Positions 1 through 10,370 of a DNA stretch of 64,000 bases are shown here, one piece after another (position 1 is the stretch's first letter; each line of letters starts with the position of its first letter). The position numbers and the translations under genes were made by a program. The notes under the pieces were generated by a model. That model searched no databases and was not told where the DNA came from. It saw only the letters and a program-made list of their open reading frames with translations. The stretch lies in contig CM069455.1 of the NCBI GenBank assembly GCA_035610835.1, positions 18,737,874 to 18,801,873 on the forward strand. The letters run 5' to 3'. Origin of the DNA: Ophiura sarsii (taxonomy: Eukaryota > Echinodermata > Ophiuroidea > Amphilepidida > Ophiuridae).

Positions 1-290
1 TGTATTTTACCCTTGATGTGACTGGCATATTTTGTATTATTGAAAATTGTTTTTTTGTCCAAGATTCCGATAGATATCGTAGAAAATATTTGATAGAAGT
101 TATTCCATGCAGTCAAGGTCATGAAAATGTCGTTCCTGTAAATCATTTACTATAACATAGTATAGTATACAAATGCACCTGTACATTGTACAGTAATACA
201 TGTATACAGTGTTTGGCCAAATGTTTGTTACCGTTAATAAATTCGCCCCGGGCCTCATGCACGAACAGCTCAATGCCTACTGTTAAAATA
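1..290. repeat. Duplicated segment, copy 1 (partner at 38283-38520)
   Basis: The first bases of the window (TACCCTTGATGTGACTGGC, then a phrase around TTGTCCAAGATTC and ending near CATGCACGAACAGCTCAA) recur in the same order and orientation at 38283-38520. The second copy sits just upstream of the second small membrane-protein gene (37670-37855). By analogy, this copy may be the trailing part of another gene unit lying just left of the window. I see no coding capacity in it. Confidence 0.8.
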
Positions 291-997
291 AATTAAAGGA
301 GAACCTTTATTAATGAAAAACTATAAACGTTTCTGCTAATTTCTATGAGCATTATTATTGAGCGCAAATCGATCAGTTTCACGAGAAAAACAATTCTACT
401 ACGGATTTGAATTAAATTTACCATCAAAATGATATAAATTGGTACAAACAAACTTTTAATGCGCAAAAACGTTAAAACTGGCCCAACTCATTGAACATGT
501 TATATGATCTCTTTGTTGAAATAGGCGTAACCTTAACACGTTCCACGCGGCAGGCAGCTGCAGACGACATTCCAAAATTTCAAAAAATGTTTGAAATAAG
601 TACAAACATGCCTAGTATTGGTACAGTAATCCTTGAGATAGACTTTGAAAGTTGGGAAAGGTTTCTGACAAATCTGTAATGTACATGTATATGATAGAAC
701 CAATAGCCGTGGAAAGTGTTAAAGTAATACTTCCAATCCCAACTATATTGCTTTTATAGTAACCAATGATATTTTTTATATTGCACAAGGAAATTGTATG
801 TCACTGTGTATCGTGTATTTTATGGAGACATAAAATTATTGTTTGTATATATTTTGTTACTGTTGGTTACAGTATGTTACGGTTAGGCTATACATTGTAA
901 TGTTTGTGTGTTGTTGAGTGATCTGTATTTTGAGTATAAGCCTGGTGTTTAGATATTGACATAATGACAGCATCATCAGCATTAATTAGCTTAGTTA
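291..997. other. AT-rich sequence without a supported gene
   Basis: Only short unconvincing ORFs are present, including a 62-codon one at 491-679 with no recognisable features. The region would contain the 3' flank of the minus-strand gene at 998-1183. Confidence 0.5.
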
Positions 998-1183
998 TTA
1001 CGAACCTGTACTGCCGTCAAAATTGTAGTTATTGATCCCTTTTTGAGATAAACTCACAGCGCCCAGGATTACCGCTATAACCGCTAAGATAACAGCTATC
1101 ACGCCAAGTATCAGTGGGATCGAATTGGAGGAATCGCCTTGCGATGATTTGTCGTAAATTCTCGCTTTATCAGAATCTGCCAT
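998..1183 (-). CDS. Small single-pass membrane protein, copy A
   Basis: 61 codons, ATG to TAA, intronless. Residues 1-20 are hydrophilic and charged (MADSDKARIYDKSSQGDSS). Residues 22-46 form one strongly hydrophobic segment rich in I, L, V and A with G27 and G41. A short polar tail ends in FDGSTGS. No cleavable signal peptide is apparent, so a single-pass membrane protein is inferred. A second copy at 37670-37855 differs by two conservative residues (S19A and one V/I) against seven silent codon changes, the pattern expected under purifying selection and the main reason to believe this is a gene. A TATA-like box lies 65 bp upstream. I do not recognise the family. Topology and function are unknown. 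Confidence 0.75.
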   Translation of the reverse strand: MADSDKARIYDKSSQGDSSNSIPLILGVIAVILAVIAVILGAVSLSQKGINNYNFDGSTGS

Positions 1184-1247
1184 TTCTCTCCCGTTGTATC
1201 GTCTGTTTTAAAAATCCGTTTGTAGAAATATTATAGGGACTTATACT

Positions 1248-1255
1248 TATTTATA
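1248..1255 (-). promoter_or_regulatory. TATA-like box for the 998-1183 gene
   Basis: On the minus strand the sequence TATAAATA lies 65 bp before the ATG, leaving room for a 5' UTR of about 40 bases. The leader just before the ATG (GAGAGAAATGGC) is nearly the same in the paralog, which has a TATA-like TTATAAGTAG at a similar distance. Confidence 0.45.
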
Positions 1256-3110
1256 CCAATTTGAACTTCATCCGCTTGAAATAGCGCACCGGGATTTCAT
1301 GCTTCACTGATGGTACAGTGTAAAACCTGAGAAAAGTGCTTCCCGTAAGACATTCCGTTACCCCTATCATGTTGGAGCATGCGATTGGTATAGACATGTG
1401 GGGTATTGTCTCCTCGATTAGAATATCGCTGTTGGTAAATTAAAATCGTGTGCTAATTAGCTTTAATTAGCCTAAATAAAGAATCAATCCCTAAATTTAA
1501 TGCAGTATATACTATTTTAGCAACACTACTCTATTGAATTTACGGCGAACTCACTAATGTGTGTCTTTGTGCTGCTATTGAATGGAGTTGCCACCTCCAG
1601 TTCAAATCCCATTGATCATGAATATTTTTAAGGAAACAAGCGCGACTGCCTTTTAGGAATATCTACTGGTATTGTTCTCAGGTATGCAGCTATCGCTCGT
1701 AAATCCGACGTCATTCGTCTTAGCATGCTGTATTCAGCTCTGTGTACTAAAGTGTGACACGGAGGGACTGGATTCTCTTAATCACTTAATCGTCAGATAG
1801 CTACGGACGAGTTCGGGACTGACAAGGTTATTTTATTGAAAATTTTTAGAAGCATAATCAAAGCTAGCTACTTGGCAATAAGGTTGTCGATTTTGGAAAA
1901 GGGACGAAATGTCTATCTTTTATTCCTTTATATTGAAACAAGTGATCGCAACCAATATCGAGGTCCGTATTTAATCATGTTATATAACTACATGATTCAT
2001 TTCATAAAATCCTAAATAAAAATCAAATAATTAAATATTTGGCATTCTTATTTTTGGACGCGGGCGGGAAACAGTACGCCTAAACACAGAAGAGTCAATT
2101 TTATTTGGCCTATAACACCTCGAGTCATTATATTGATCTTAACTTCGGGATTATTTAATTTGAAATAGGCTAATTTGTGCTTTTATAAGAGATACGACGT
2201 CGTTTTGGTATATAATTTGTTTCCCGTAAAAGCCACAGTATTAGCAATCTCGTTAGCGGCATTTCATTTGTTTGTGGTTTCGTGTTGTTACAGTTGAGGA
2301 TCCTGAGGAAAACCCATGTTAAATGCTGTGAAATATATGCCAAGATCTAGATGGCCTTTTTAAATGAGGTTAACTTGTGTTGCAATTGATTCACCGTCAA
2401 TACAATGACTCGTGGAGGCAGGTCCCTAGTGCTAGACTCATTGAACTGCATATAAATCTCATGGCAGTATTCAGGTCACTTATACCAGGAAACATGGGAA
2501 AGGTGCTTATACAACAACCAAATGATCCCCTACAACAAGCCATAATAGGCCTATGCCTTAAATTTCCATTTCAATTGCCACTGCACCATGCACTTAAAAC
2601 AATGTTGGTCTAGGATCGATAAACTGTGTGTGTATAATTATCATCAATCGATCACTCTTCATTTGAATAAAATAAACAAATAAAACGTAAGAAAGCCCCT
2701 TCTTAGGGTCAATTACACCAACTGAAAAGGGGATTATTTTTTTCTTCTCTTTCTTTCTAGTAATTTGCTTACGTGTTTTGTGTCACTTTTGTGGTCATTT
2801 GATACAAAAATGGGTGACTAAAAACAAGAAATGTAACTTTATTTAAATTGTAGTTGGTGTATAGTTGGCTCTCATGGAAAGGGTTTTTTATGAGCGCATA
2901 AGGCAGTTTTCCTACACATGGTGCACATGATAGACGAATTACTCTAGCTCCAGTTCGAGACCCGCCCATGCAAGGACGATAACTATAGGGGTCGAACGGG
3001 TTGGTCCATATTATTGTGAAGGTAAAAGCTGACTCGCTTGAAAAGGCATACATTAGGAATGTTTCTAAATAATCATTATTTATTTTTAATTTTTTGTAAA
3101 TATCCCAGCC
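1256..3110. other. Unannotated intergenic DNA
   Basis: No ORF with recognisable domains and no clear splice-linked exons seen on either strand. Composition is AT-rich. Confidence 0.4.
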
Positions 3111-3183
3111 AACATGTATGCATGGGCCCCACGTGGGCTACAGGTGGGCAATCAGGGCTAATGAGTGCAAGGGCTATGTGCGA

Positions 3184-3345
3184 GCTGACCACATGGGGCC
3201 CCGGGTTTTACAAGGGTCATAATGGGCTACGTCTGGGTAAACCTATCAGGGTTCCATATATAGGCTGACCACATGGGCCCCATGTAGGTTTTACAAAGGC
3301 CATAATGGGCTACGTTTGGGTAAACCTACATGGGTTACACATGGG
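3184..3345. repeat. Two-unit 80-bp tandem repeat rich in CATGGGCCCC words
   Basis: A unit beginning GCTGACCACATGG at 3184 repeats at 3264. Both carry TTTTACAA, CATAATGGGCTACGT and TGGGTAAACCTA in the same order. Flanking DNA from 3115 contains further degenerate pieces (CATGGGCCCCACGTGGGC). It is probably part of a repetitive element. Confidence 0.7.
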
Positions 3346-4070
3346 TTACATCAGGGCAATCGCACGCATGCGCACTGACCCTGGTTATATTGGTTTTGTA
3401 ACAGAATGGATTTCATATTTATAAATTTTGATAAATGATTAAATCCACATCATGCACTATTTCATAATTTAATTAAGCAAGTAAGAACATAACTTCACAC
3501 AAATCTGTATAATATGCAAACCAAATTACTAAAATATTTTATCATCTAGGAGAAAATGGCCTCCAAAGTTGGGTATAGTTTTTTTTTGGACCACCCTGTA
3601 CTTTAAACTCTAAGTCGTACTTTTTTCTCACAGAAAATTTCGAACACGTAAATCATTTTTATCATTACATTTCAGCACTGTGAATACCGTCATCTCAGGA
3701 CACTGGTTAGGGAATTTAATGTTACAATGGCGGGAAATTTGAAAGACAAGTTTATGGCATGCATTAATTATGCGTTTTACAACGTCATATTGTGACGCAG
3801 AGGCAACGCTTGATTTATAATGCTGATTCTTGTCAATTTTCAGTGCCCAAAGTCCATGATGTTTATAGTACTGAAATTGCATGATAAAAACGACCCACAT
3901 GTTTGAAATTTTCCGTGAGAAAGGGGTTAGACTTACAGTTTAAGTATCATAAGTTTATTTTATTGACACATGTCACGGTTCAGAGATTTTCATTGGTTGC
4001 AGGTATTTATTGAATGCCCTAGTATATAACTTCAGTGACTTTCAGTAAGGTAATCATAGGACCGGGTAAG
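3346..4070. other. Unannotated DNA with a solitary mariner-like end
   Basis: At about 3580-3600 the sequence TTTTGGACCACCCTGTA resembles the right terminal inverted repeat of a mariner-type element followed by TA, but no matching left end was found. Nothing else is recognised. Confidence 0.35.
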
Positions 4071-4074
4071 GGAT

Positions 4075-4245
4075 CGCCGCCCCCCCCCCCCCCCCCTCCC
4101 CTTTTTTTGACTTTGGGTGAATTTCGACTTGAAGAATCTAAGGGATGTACTTAATTTCCATCTAAATGACAATTTGGTCCTTGCCCGGTTTGAAGATGGG
4201 CAATTAGTATAAAAATGGCACATTTGCATTTGTTCAAGGCCCTGT
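4075..4245. repeat. Poly-C containing repeat piece shared with 48.5 and 55.1 kb
   Basis: A run of about 17 C is followed by a stretch with TAAGGGATGTACTTAATT, ATCTAAATGACAA and TATAAAAATGGCA. The same ordered words occur beside the purine tract at 48470-48560 and, inverted, at 55090-55190. This marks three copies of one dispersed repeat family. Confidence 0.6.
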
Positions 4246-4254
4246 CACACCATA

Positions 4255-4575
4255 GCATATGGCCTGAACGTGGCCTGAACGTATGCCGACGTATTCAAAA
4301 GATAGCTCGAAAATTGTCAAGAGTCCAAGAACGTCCAACTTCCCAACGAATTGCGTAGGAAAAGTCGACATCGGTGAGGGAATGGACGTATCCATAGCGT
4401 ATCCATAGCGTATGACTAACGTATTGATAGCGTATCACTAACTTATAACAAACTTATGACAGCGTATCACAGCGTATGCGATCGGTGAGCGTATACCAAC
4501 GTATGTATACTTAACGTATTCGAAGCGTATGTCTGCTGTGTTCGACGTATCCTCAGCGTATCCTCGGCGTACAAC
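4255..4575. repeat. Degenerate short-period repeat of GCGTAT/ACGTAT
   Basis: The words AGCGTAT, AACGTAT and GACGTAT recur more than fifteen times at irregular spacings of about 10-20 bp, for example ATCCATAGCGTATCCATAG. There is no coding potential. It looks like a diverged minisatellite, or the subterminal repeat region of a DNA element. Confidence 0.65.
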
Positions 4576-4714
4576 GAACACGTGACTTATGCCGCTGCAG
4601 AAATTGAGTTTCGTACACGGCGGGGCAAGTGTTGCCAGTTCAAGTAAACGCCGCCTAGATGATAACTATTAAAATATCTAGAAGAGTAAATATATACACT
4701 GAGAAAAAAGTTTA

Positions 4715-5215
4715 CACAGCTTGTGTAAAATTTTACATATTTCCCGTGTTCGCACAGAACACTATCATTTCTATGTAAAAGTTTACATAACATGTGTTAT
4801 GTAAAATTTAACTTGTTAGTTATGTAAAATATTACTAAATTAATGTGTAAGAAAATTAACATTATAAGTTATGCAAATAATTTACCAACAACTTATGTAA
4901 AATAATAAGAGCATGATTGTTATGTAAACAATAACATGTCATTGTTATGTAATTTTTTACAAACTATTTATGTAAAATTAAATGATTTTACTAAGGAATG
5001 GTGTAAAAACTACATAATTTTACACATTTCTTGTGTTCATTTGATAGAATTTCATAATTGTTATGTAAAAAAACACATTACAATTATGTTCAGTTATAAA
5101 AACATAATAATAATTCACTTAGTTATTATGTAAAATTTTACTAATTATTTATGTAAAATCAAAATTTTACTAGGAAACCGTGTAAACAATACACAACTAT
5201 TGTGGACAATTTAAC
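4715..5215. repeat. Degenerate tandem repeat of TATGTAAAATTTTAC, period about 23-33 bp
   Basis: About fifteen diverged units begin TATGTAAAA and often end TTAC before a spacer such as TTGTTAG. Some units are locally palindromic (GTAAAATTTTAC). Such subterminal arrays are typical of transposase-binding regions in cut-and-paste elements, but here the role is inferred only. Confidence 0.65.
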
Positions 5216-5328
5216 ATATTTCTGATGGAAAAGTACATCGAAAACTTTGAATGTAAGTAAATCACTGCACTGATAAACTTATAGTTGTTATTGATGCGTA
5301 TATTTCAATTGTTGATGAAAAATGAGCG

Positions 5329-5610
5329 CCCCCCCCCCCCCCCCCCCCACCGTGCCATCTGATAAGCTCTGGTACCCTCTGAACTAAACCCCGGGAACTA
5401 ACTCTCAACCACAAAGACACACGGCCTGACGGCCTCTATACCCGGGGCTAATAATATTATTTGCCCTATAATACTAGCCTTGAAACTATACAACATGTAC
5501 GGCAACCGGTAGGCCTACATACTGAATCACGGGACTTGCGTGCGTGAGTGAACACAGACACATCAACTGCATTTTCCATCGGCAACAATTGAAATATACG
5601 CATCAATAAC
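5329..5610. other. Central spacer of the inverted-repeat element with poly-C run
   Basis: A poly-C run near 5330-5348 is followed by unique-looking sequence up to the Gypsy insertion point. The last five bases, ATAAC at 5606-5610, are the left copy of the Gypsy target-site duplication; the right copy is 10056-10060. Confidence 0.6.
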
Positions 5611-5782
5611 TGTTGTGTTCCAATCGAGGGCGCTATTACGTCGGGTGACGCACTGTTGTTAGTGACTTTCTGATATGAACGTTTTACTTACGTTTTCCAC
5701 ACACGTGTATGAATAAAACAAAGTGGTACAGATTTCACAAACTTCTGAGTTTGTTTACCTTTTATTTCGTACATATACTACA
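5611..5782 (+). repeat. 5' LTR (172 bp)
   Basis: Begins TGTTGTGTTCC and ends ATATACTACA. It matches 9880-10055 almost base for base. It contains GAATAAAAC near 5712, a possible polyadenylation signal. Confidence 0.95.
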
Positions 5783-5789
5783 TGAATTT

Positions 5790-5804
5790 TGGCGACGAAA
5801 ATGG
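5790..5804 (+). other. Primer binding site, tRNA-Ser-like
   Basis: TGGCGACGAAAATGG starts 7 bases after the 5' LTR. Its first nine bases match the complement of the CCA-ended 3' terminus of animal tRNA-Ser(GCT) as I recall it. Serine primers are known for mag-type Gypsy elements. Confidence 0.6.
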
Positions 5805-7132
5805 CTATAGTTACCCTGCCTCCACCAAGTATTTCTCGCTACACCAGGCGATCCTCCTACTACGTGGGACCGCTGGTTCACGAACTTTGATACCTACTTG
5901 ACTGCAACAGGTTTGGATTCTGAAGATGTTTCTTCAGCACGCTGCAAGGCAATTCTCATGCACTGCCTTGGGAACGAGGGTCAGAGGATTTTTCATCAGC
6001 TCGCGGATACTGATACGTATGACAAAGCGAAGGCTGCACTCAAGAAATACTTTGGACCTAAAACAGTGTCGTTATGTCACGCCACAAATTTCGCCACAGG
6101 GTTCAAGGCCAAGGCGAACCAATACAGCAATACATTGCTACACTGTCAGAAATGGTAGCATCCTGCAATTTCAAAACCTTACAGGATGAAATGATACGCG
6201 ATCAAGTGACGGAATCTGCAAGCCATCCACGCATTCGGGAACGCCTTCTCATGGAGGAGGACACCCTTACCCTGGAAAAAGCTATCACGCTCGCTATACA
6301 AATTGAGACAGCAATTTCGGAATCAAAAGCTATGAAAAGTACATCGGCAGGTACTTCTTCCGCATCGGCAAGCCCAGCTCATGTTCAGGCTGTGAAATCT
6401 GGCAGACACGGTAAGCCTAAACGTAAAACCTCGCATAAACAAGGTGCATGCTACAATTGCGGAGAGGAAGGGCACACGCCCAAAAGCCCACAATGCCCAG
6501 CATTTGGAAAGAAATGTTCTACGTGCTCAAAACTGAATCATTTCGCAAGAGTCTGTCGATTGTCATCGTCAGGCGTCCGTCATGTTGACAAAGGGCATGA
6601 CCCGGACACGAAAGACACTGTATTTGTACAACTGGTTGGGAATACCGGACAGTTCAAAGAGTGCAAGGTCAATATCGACTCAAAAGCTACAAGTCTTCTC
6701 ATCGACCTCGGGGCTAAAGTGTCGATTTTGAGCGATTCGGATTTCAAACAGAACTTTTCGCATTTGCAACTTCAACAAGCTAATACTTCCCTCAAAGCGT
6801 ACGATGATACTTCAATCAACGTTTTCGGTATGATCTACACTACGGTAACATACAATGAGGCCACGGTACATGATTTCCCTTTCTTCATCGCAAACGGTGC
6901 AAGCCTCGTGGGGGTCGATTTGTTTGACAAATTGGGGTTCAAGCTGCACGACCCCAATGGTGTCTACATACAGACAGTAGACCATAATCCGTACATTGCG
7001 CAATATCCAACAATATTTACTGGATTCGGTCAGCTGAAGGGATACAGTCATCGTCCGCAGATCGATACGCAGGTTCAACCGGTTTCGCAGCGTCTTCGCC
7101 GCTTGCCTTTCGCCGTACGACAAGAAGTCTGA
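5801..7132 (+). pseudogene. Gypsy gag and protease, frameshifted
   Basis: The gag ATG is probably 5801. The reading frame shifts near 5845 and again near 6095, and a long open stretch then runs to 7132. Gag shows a retrotransposon capsid-like segment (DRWFTNFDTYL to ALKKYFGPK) and two zinc knuckles: CYNCGEEGH (with a six-residue H-C spacing, C-X2-C-X4-H-X6-C) and CSTCSKLNHFARVC (canonical C-X2-C-X4-H-X4-C). The aspartic protease follows at LLIDLGAKVSIL. The usual D-T/S-G active triad reads D-L-G, so the protease is probably inactive. A further frameshift near 7130 separates this from RT. Confidence 0.85.
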
Positions 7133-7136
7133 ACTT

Positions 7137-8406
7137 ACAGTTATAGAGGATCAGCGCATCATTGAAAAAGTGGAGTCGTCCCAATGGATTTCAAATCTTG
7201 TCATCGCGCGTCGCAAGTCGGGTGAAATTCGCCTCTGCATTGATCTGAAAGCCGTAAACAAGGCCGTCATTCCGGACAAATATCCGCTCCCGACCGTAGA
7301 CGAACTTTCTTCTGAATTCCATGGATCCAAGGTCTTCTCTAAACTAGACATGCGTAGGAGCTATCTGCAAGTACCTCTCGCAGAAGATAGACGATATCAT
7401 TACTGCTTTCATTACGCATGATGGTGTTTACCAGTACCGTAGAATGCCTTACGGTTTATCATCAGCACCCAGTGCTTTTCAGAAGATCGTCTCCTCAATC
7501 CTCATGGGAATTGATGGCACCGTGAACCTTCTAGATGACGTTGTTGTTCATGGTAAGAGTGTGAAAGAACATGACCAACGTCTACATCTGGTGCTCGCTT
7601 GACTCGCTAAGTGTAATGTGACACTTAACTCGGACAAGTGTACATTCGCAGCTACAGACATTGACTTCCTCGGATATCGCGTTACCGCGGACGGAGTGAC
7701 GCCGAAAGCTGATAACATCAGCGTCATCAACGATCTGCCGCGCCCTACCAACGCGAAAGAAATCACGTCGTTCCTAGGATCTACCAACTACTATTTGAAA
7801 TTTGTTCCAAATTATTCAGACATCGCGGAACCTTTACGCAAACTGGTACGTAAGGACGTCCCATGGGAATGGACAAACGCACAGGAAACGGCATTTAACA
7901 CTCTGAAAAAGAAAATTGCATCACCACCTGTCCTGGCCCACTTTGACCCAGACGTTGAAACATTCGTCACTACGGATGCTTCCGGTATAGCTGTCGGAGC
8001 TGTACTTTCGCAGTGGATCGACAACGCAGAGCGACCAATCGCATTCGCATCCAAAACATTGTCACCGACAGAGCGTAAATACTCTACAGGAGAACGCGAA
8101 GCATTAGCTTGCATATACGCATGTGAACATTGGCATGTTTACTTGTACGGGAGAAAATTCACACTCCGTACAGACCACAAAGCGCTGACGACATACCTAG
8201 CTACATCTGGATCGGGACATCGCCCATTACGCATCTACAGATGGTCAGATAGATTGCACCAATACAACTTTGATGTTGAATACATAAGAGGAGATCGCAA
8301 TCAAGTCGCGGACATGCTCAGTCGTCTTATTCCGGTTACGGCAACATGCGACGATTCATCGCTTTCGTTCTCAACATCATTGCCAGATCGGTTGGCAACC
8401 TTGTGA
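7137..8406 (+). pseudogene. Gypsy reverse transcriptase and RNase H, broken
   Basis: RT begins in one frame (IRLCIDLKAVNK, then YPLPTVDELSSEF and FSKLDM carrying the first catalytic Asp). It shifts frame near 7390, then continues GVYQYRRMPYGLSSAPSAFQ. The catalytic box reads NLLDDVVVHG, so the normally aromatic Y of Y-x-D-D is Leu. An in-frame TGA at 7600-7602 (CGA-to-TGA like) interrupts it. RNase H is open from 7618 and shows TDASGIAVGAVLSQ, TGEREALA, LRTDHKAL and NQVADMLSRL, all the usual catalytic blocks. It ends at 8406 where another frameshift precedes integrase. Confidence 0.9.
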
Positions 8407-9719
8407 CTCAGAAGGAACTGAAATCAGAGTCACAAACTGACGAGACATTTCAGCAAGTGTGTCATTATCTCCAGACACAGTGGCCAGTAAAACCACCTAA
8501 CGAACTGAAACCTTTCTTCAACGTTCGCGAGGAACTCTCCGTGTGGAATGACTGCTGCATCGCGCGAGAAACGAGAGCCGTTATCCCAGCTACACTTCAG
8601 AAACGCGTCATAACGCTCGCTCATGAAGGTCATCCTGGGATCGTGAAAATGAAACAACGGTGTCGCGAAGCGATATGGTGGCCAGGCATGGACAAAGAAG
8701 TTGAACAGTTTGTACGCAACTGTGAAGCCTGTCAGCTGAGCGATAAAACTACAAAAATTGTTCAGCCACCACTTCAGCCGATATCCTGGCCTACGAAACC
8801 ATGGGATGTGTTACAGATCGACATCTTTGGAGAAGTTCAAGCAGCTCCTGCTAGTCAACGCTTCCTCCTAGTCGTCCATGACCTACATTCCAAGTGGCCA
8901 GAGGTCGCAACAACAAGCAGCGTAACGTCACGCACGGTAATCACCATCCTTCAGCGATTATTCACGCGTTGGGGTTTACCATCTGTCATCATTTCTGATA
9001 ATGGTCCCCAATTTACTTCAGAGGAGTTCACCAAGTACTTATGCCATCTTGGGATCGAACATCGTCGAACCGCTCTATACAATTCTCCAGCCAACGGTGG
9101 AGTTGAACGGTTCAACCGGGTACTCAAGGAGCAACTCAAAGCACACATCCAAGATGGATACACTTTTGACAACGCTCTTCAGAGCATTCTGATGAACTAT
9201 CGTGCTACTCCTCATAGCTTGACAGAGAGTAGTCTTGCAGAACTCATGATCGGTAGGAAGTTATATCTCTCATTAGACATTCTGAAACCTCCTGAGGCCG
9301 TTAAGCCTGCTACTGTCGCAAAAGCAAACGACATCGCAGAGCGCCAACAGAGAGGTAAAAGCTACACGGACCATAAGATACGTGCGAAAGAGTCCACCTT
9401 CCAACTTAACGAGTGGGTGAGAGTCAAACGTCCCCAACAGGGCCACAAGCTGAAGACAACTCTCTCTGCACCCAAGCAAATCAAACGCAAACTGGGTCCA
9501 AACTCTTACGAACTCGATGACGGGTCGCGATTGAATAGTCGACAAATTGTTTCTACGCGACAAAGACGTAACCCAGATGACGCACAGGATGACATCGACC
9601 CATTGATCCATGTCGCGGATCCCGGTGATCGTCCAGCTCCGGATCTCCAACCTGCTCCGGATCTCCGTCGCTCGCAAAGGATTAGACAGCCTCCGCGCTA
9701 CCTTGAGGATTACGTATAG
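8346..9719 (+). pseudogene. Gypsy integrase, one intact reading frame
   Basis: A 457-codon open frame holds a complete integrase: zinc-binding HEGHPGI...CEAC in the HHCC domain, then catalytic Asp in LQIDIFG, Asp in ISDNGPQF and Glu in GGVERFN, so D-D-E is intact. The C-terminal module LGPNSYELDDGSRLNSRQ is a GPY/F-type end. A basic, proline-rich tail ends in RRSQRIRQPPRYLEDYV. The apparent start at 8346 is only the frame opening; integrase would normally be cleaved from Pol. This is the best preserved part of the element, but it is called a pseudogene because upstream pol is broken. Confidence 0.9.
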
Positions 9720-9736
9720 ACTTGAATTACAAAACC

Positions 9737-9749
9737 CTGAGAGGGGAAA
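9737..9749 (+). other. Candidate polypurine tract
   Basis: GAGAGGGGAAAAT lies between the pol stop and the 3' LTR but 130 bp before the LTR start. That distance is unusual, because a polypurine tract normally abuts the LTR. The bases directly before the LTR (AATGAAAATA) are only weakly purine-rich. Confidence 0.3.
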
Positions 9750-9879
9750 ATATGGAGTTAGGTGCGGTATTGTAACTTTTGTGTATTCACCTGACACATG
9801 ATGCATTGAGTGTGGTAGTTTTTTAAAGAACGACGCATAACAATCCCGCACCTTACAATCCCGCACCTTAATGAAAATA

Positions 9880-10055
9880 TGTTGTGTTCCAATCGAGGTC
9901 GCTATTACGTCGGGTGACGCGCTGTTGTTAGTGACTTTCTGATATGAACGTTTTGCTTTAATACGTTTTCCACTCACGTGTATGAATAAAACAAAGTGGT
10001 ACAGATTTCACAAACATCTGAGTTTGTTTCCCTTTTATTTCGTACATATACTACA
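9880..10055 (+). repeat. 3' LTR (176 bp)
   Basis: Same ends as the 5' LTR. It has about six substitutions and a 4-bp insertion near 9957. It is followed directly by ATAAC (10056-10060), the second target-site copy. Confidence 0.95.
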
Positions 10056-10370
10056 ATAACAACTATAAGTTTATCAGTGCAGTGATTTACTTACATTCAA
10101 AGCTTTCGATGTACTTTTCCAGACCCACCGCTGCAGAATTGCAGAGACCTCTTCAATACAAGCTTCTCTTGCATCGGCCATGTTGAAACTGCATGGTATA
10201 TGTTCACCGCGTACGTTTACATAACAAAAATGATGAAGCGAACAATTTACATCACAATTACGTAGTCACACGCACCATGTGTTTTTTTTACATAACAAAC
10301 ATGTACAATTAATATTATGAATTGTCAATCTTACACACTTTTAATGTTTAGCTTTTTTTTGCAAATACAG

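Larger units (their letters stand above)
5611..10055 (+). mobile_element. Ty3/Gypsy LTR retrotransposon, decayed
   Basis: A 4445-bp element with two short LTRs (TG...CA), 5-bp target duplication ATAAC, primer binding site and gag-protease-RT-RNase H-integrase in Ty3/Gypsy order. No env-like ORF follows the integrase. LTRs differ by about six substitutions and one 4-bp insertion, so insertion is fairly recent on a molecular scale. Coding regions carry about five frameshifts and at least one in-frame TGA (7600-7602). The motif set (double zinc knuckle, GPNSYELDDG-type end after integrase) fits mag-like/C-clade Gypsy elements; clade assignment is tentative. Confidence 0.95.
4697..10367. mobile_element. 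Inverted-repeat DNA element interrupted by the Gypsy insertion
   Basis: The left end is CACTGAGAAAAAAG preceded by TA. An inner stretch at about 5231-5313 (containing AAATCACTGCACTGATAAAC) is repeated in inverted orientation at 5583-5610, continuing at 10061-10123 after the retrotransposon. Both flanks carry TTTACATAAC-type subterminal repeats (4715-5215 and 10200-10340). The right end is eroded; the TTTTTTTTGCA near 10360 is a candidate. Removing the 4.45-kb Gypsy element leaves an element of about 1.2 kb. The terminal CACTG suggests a CACTA-like or similar cut-and-paste family, which is inference. Confidence 0.55.

Noticed and set aside
1560..1620. Possible box B (GTTCAAATCCC) of a tRNA
   Set aside because: No box A or cloverleaf could be fitted around it.
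3628..3900. 90-codon minus-strand ORF
   Set aside because: No motif, no paralog, no splice context; length is expected by chance.
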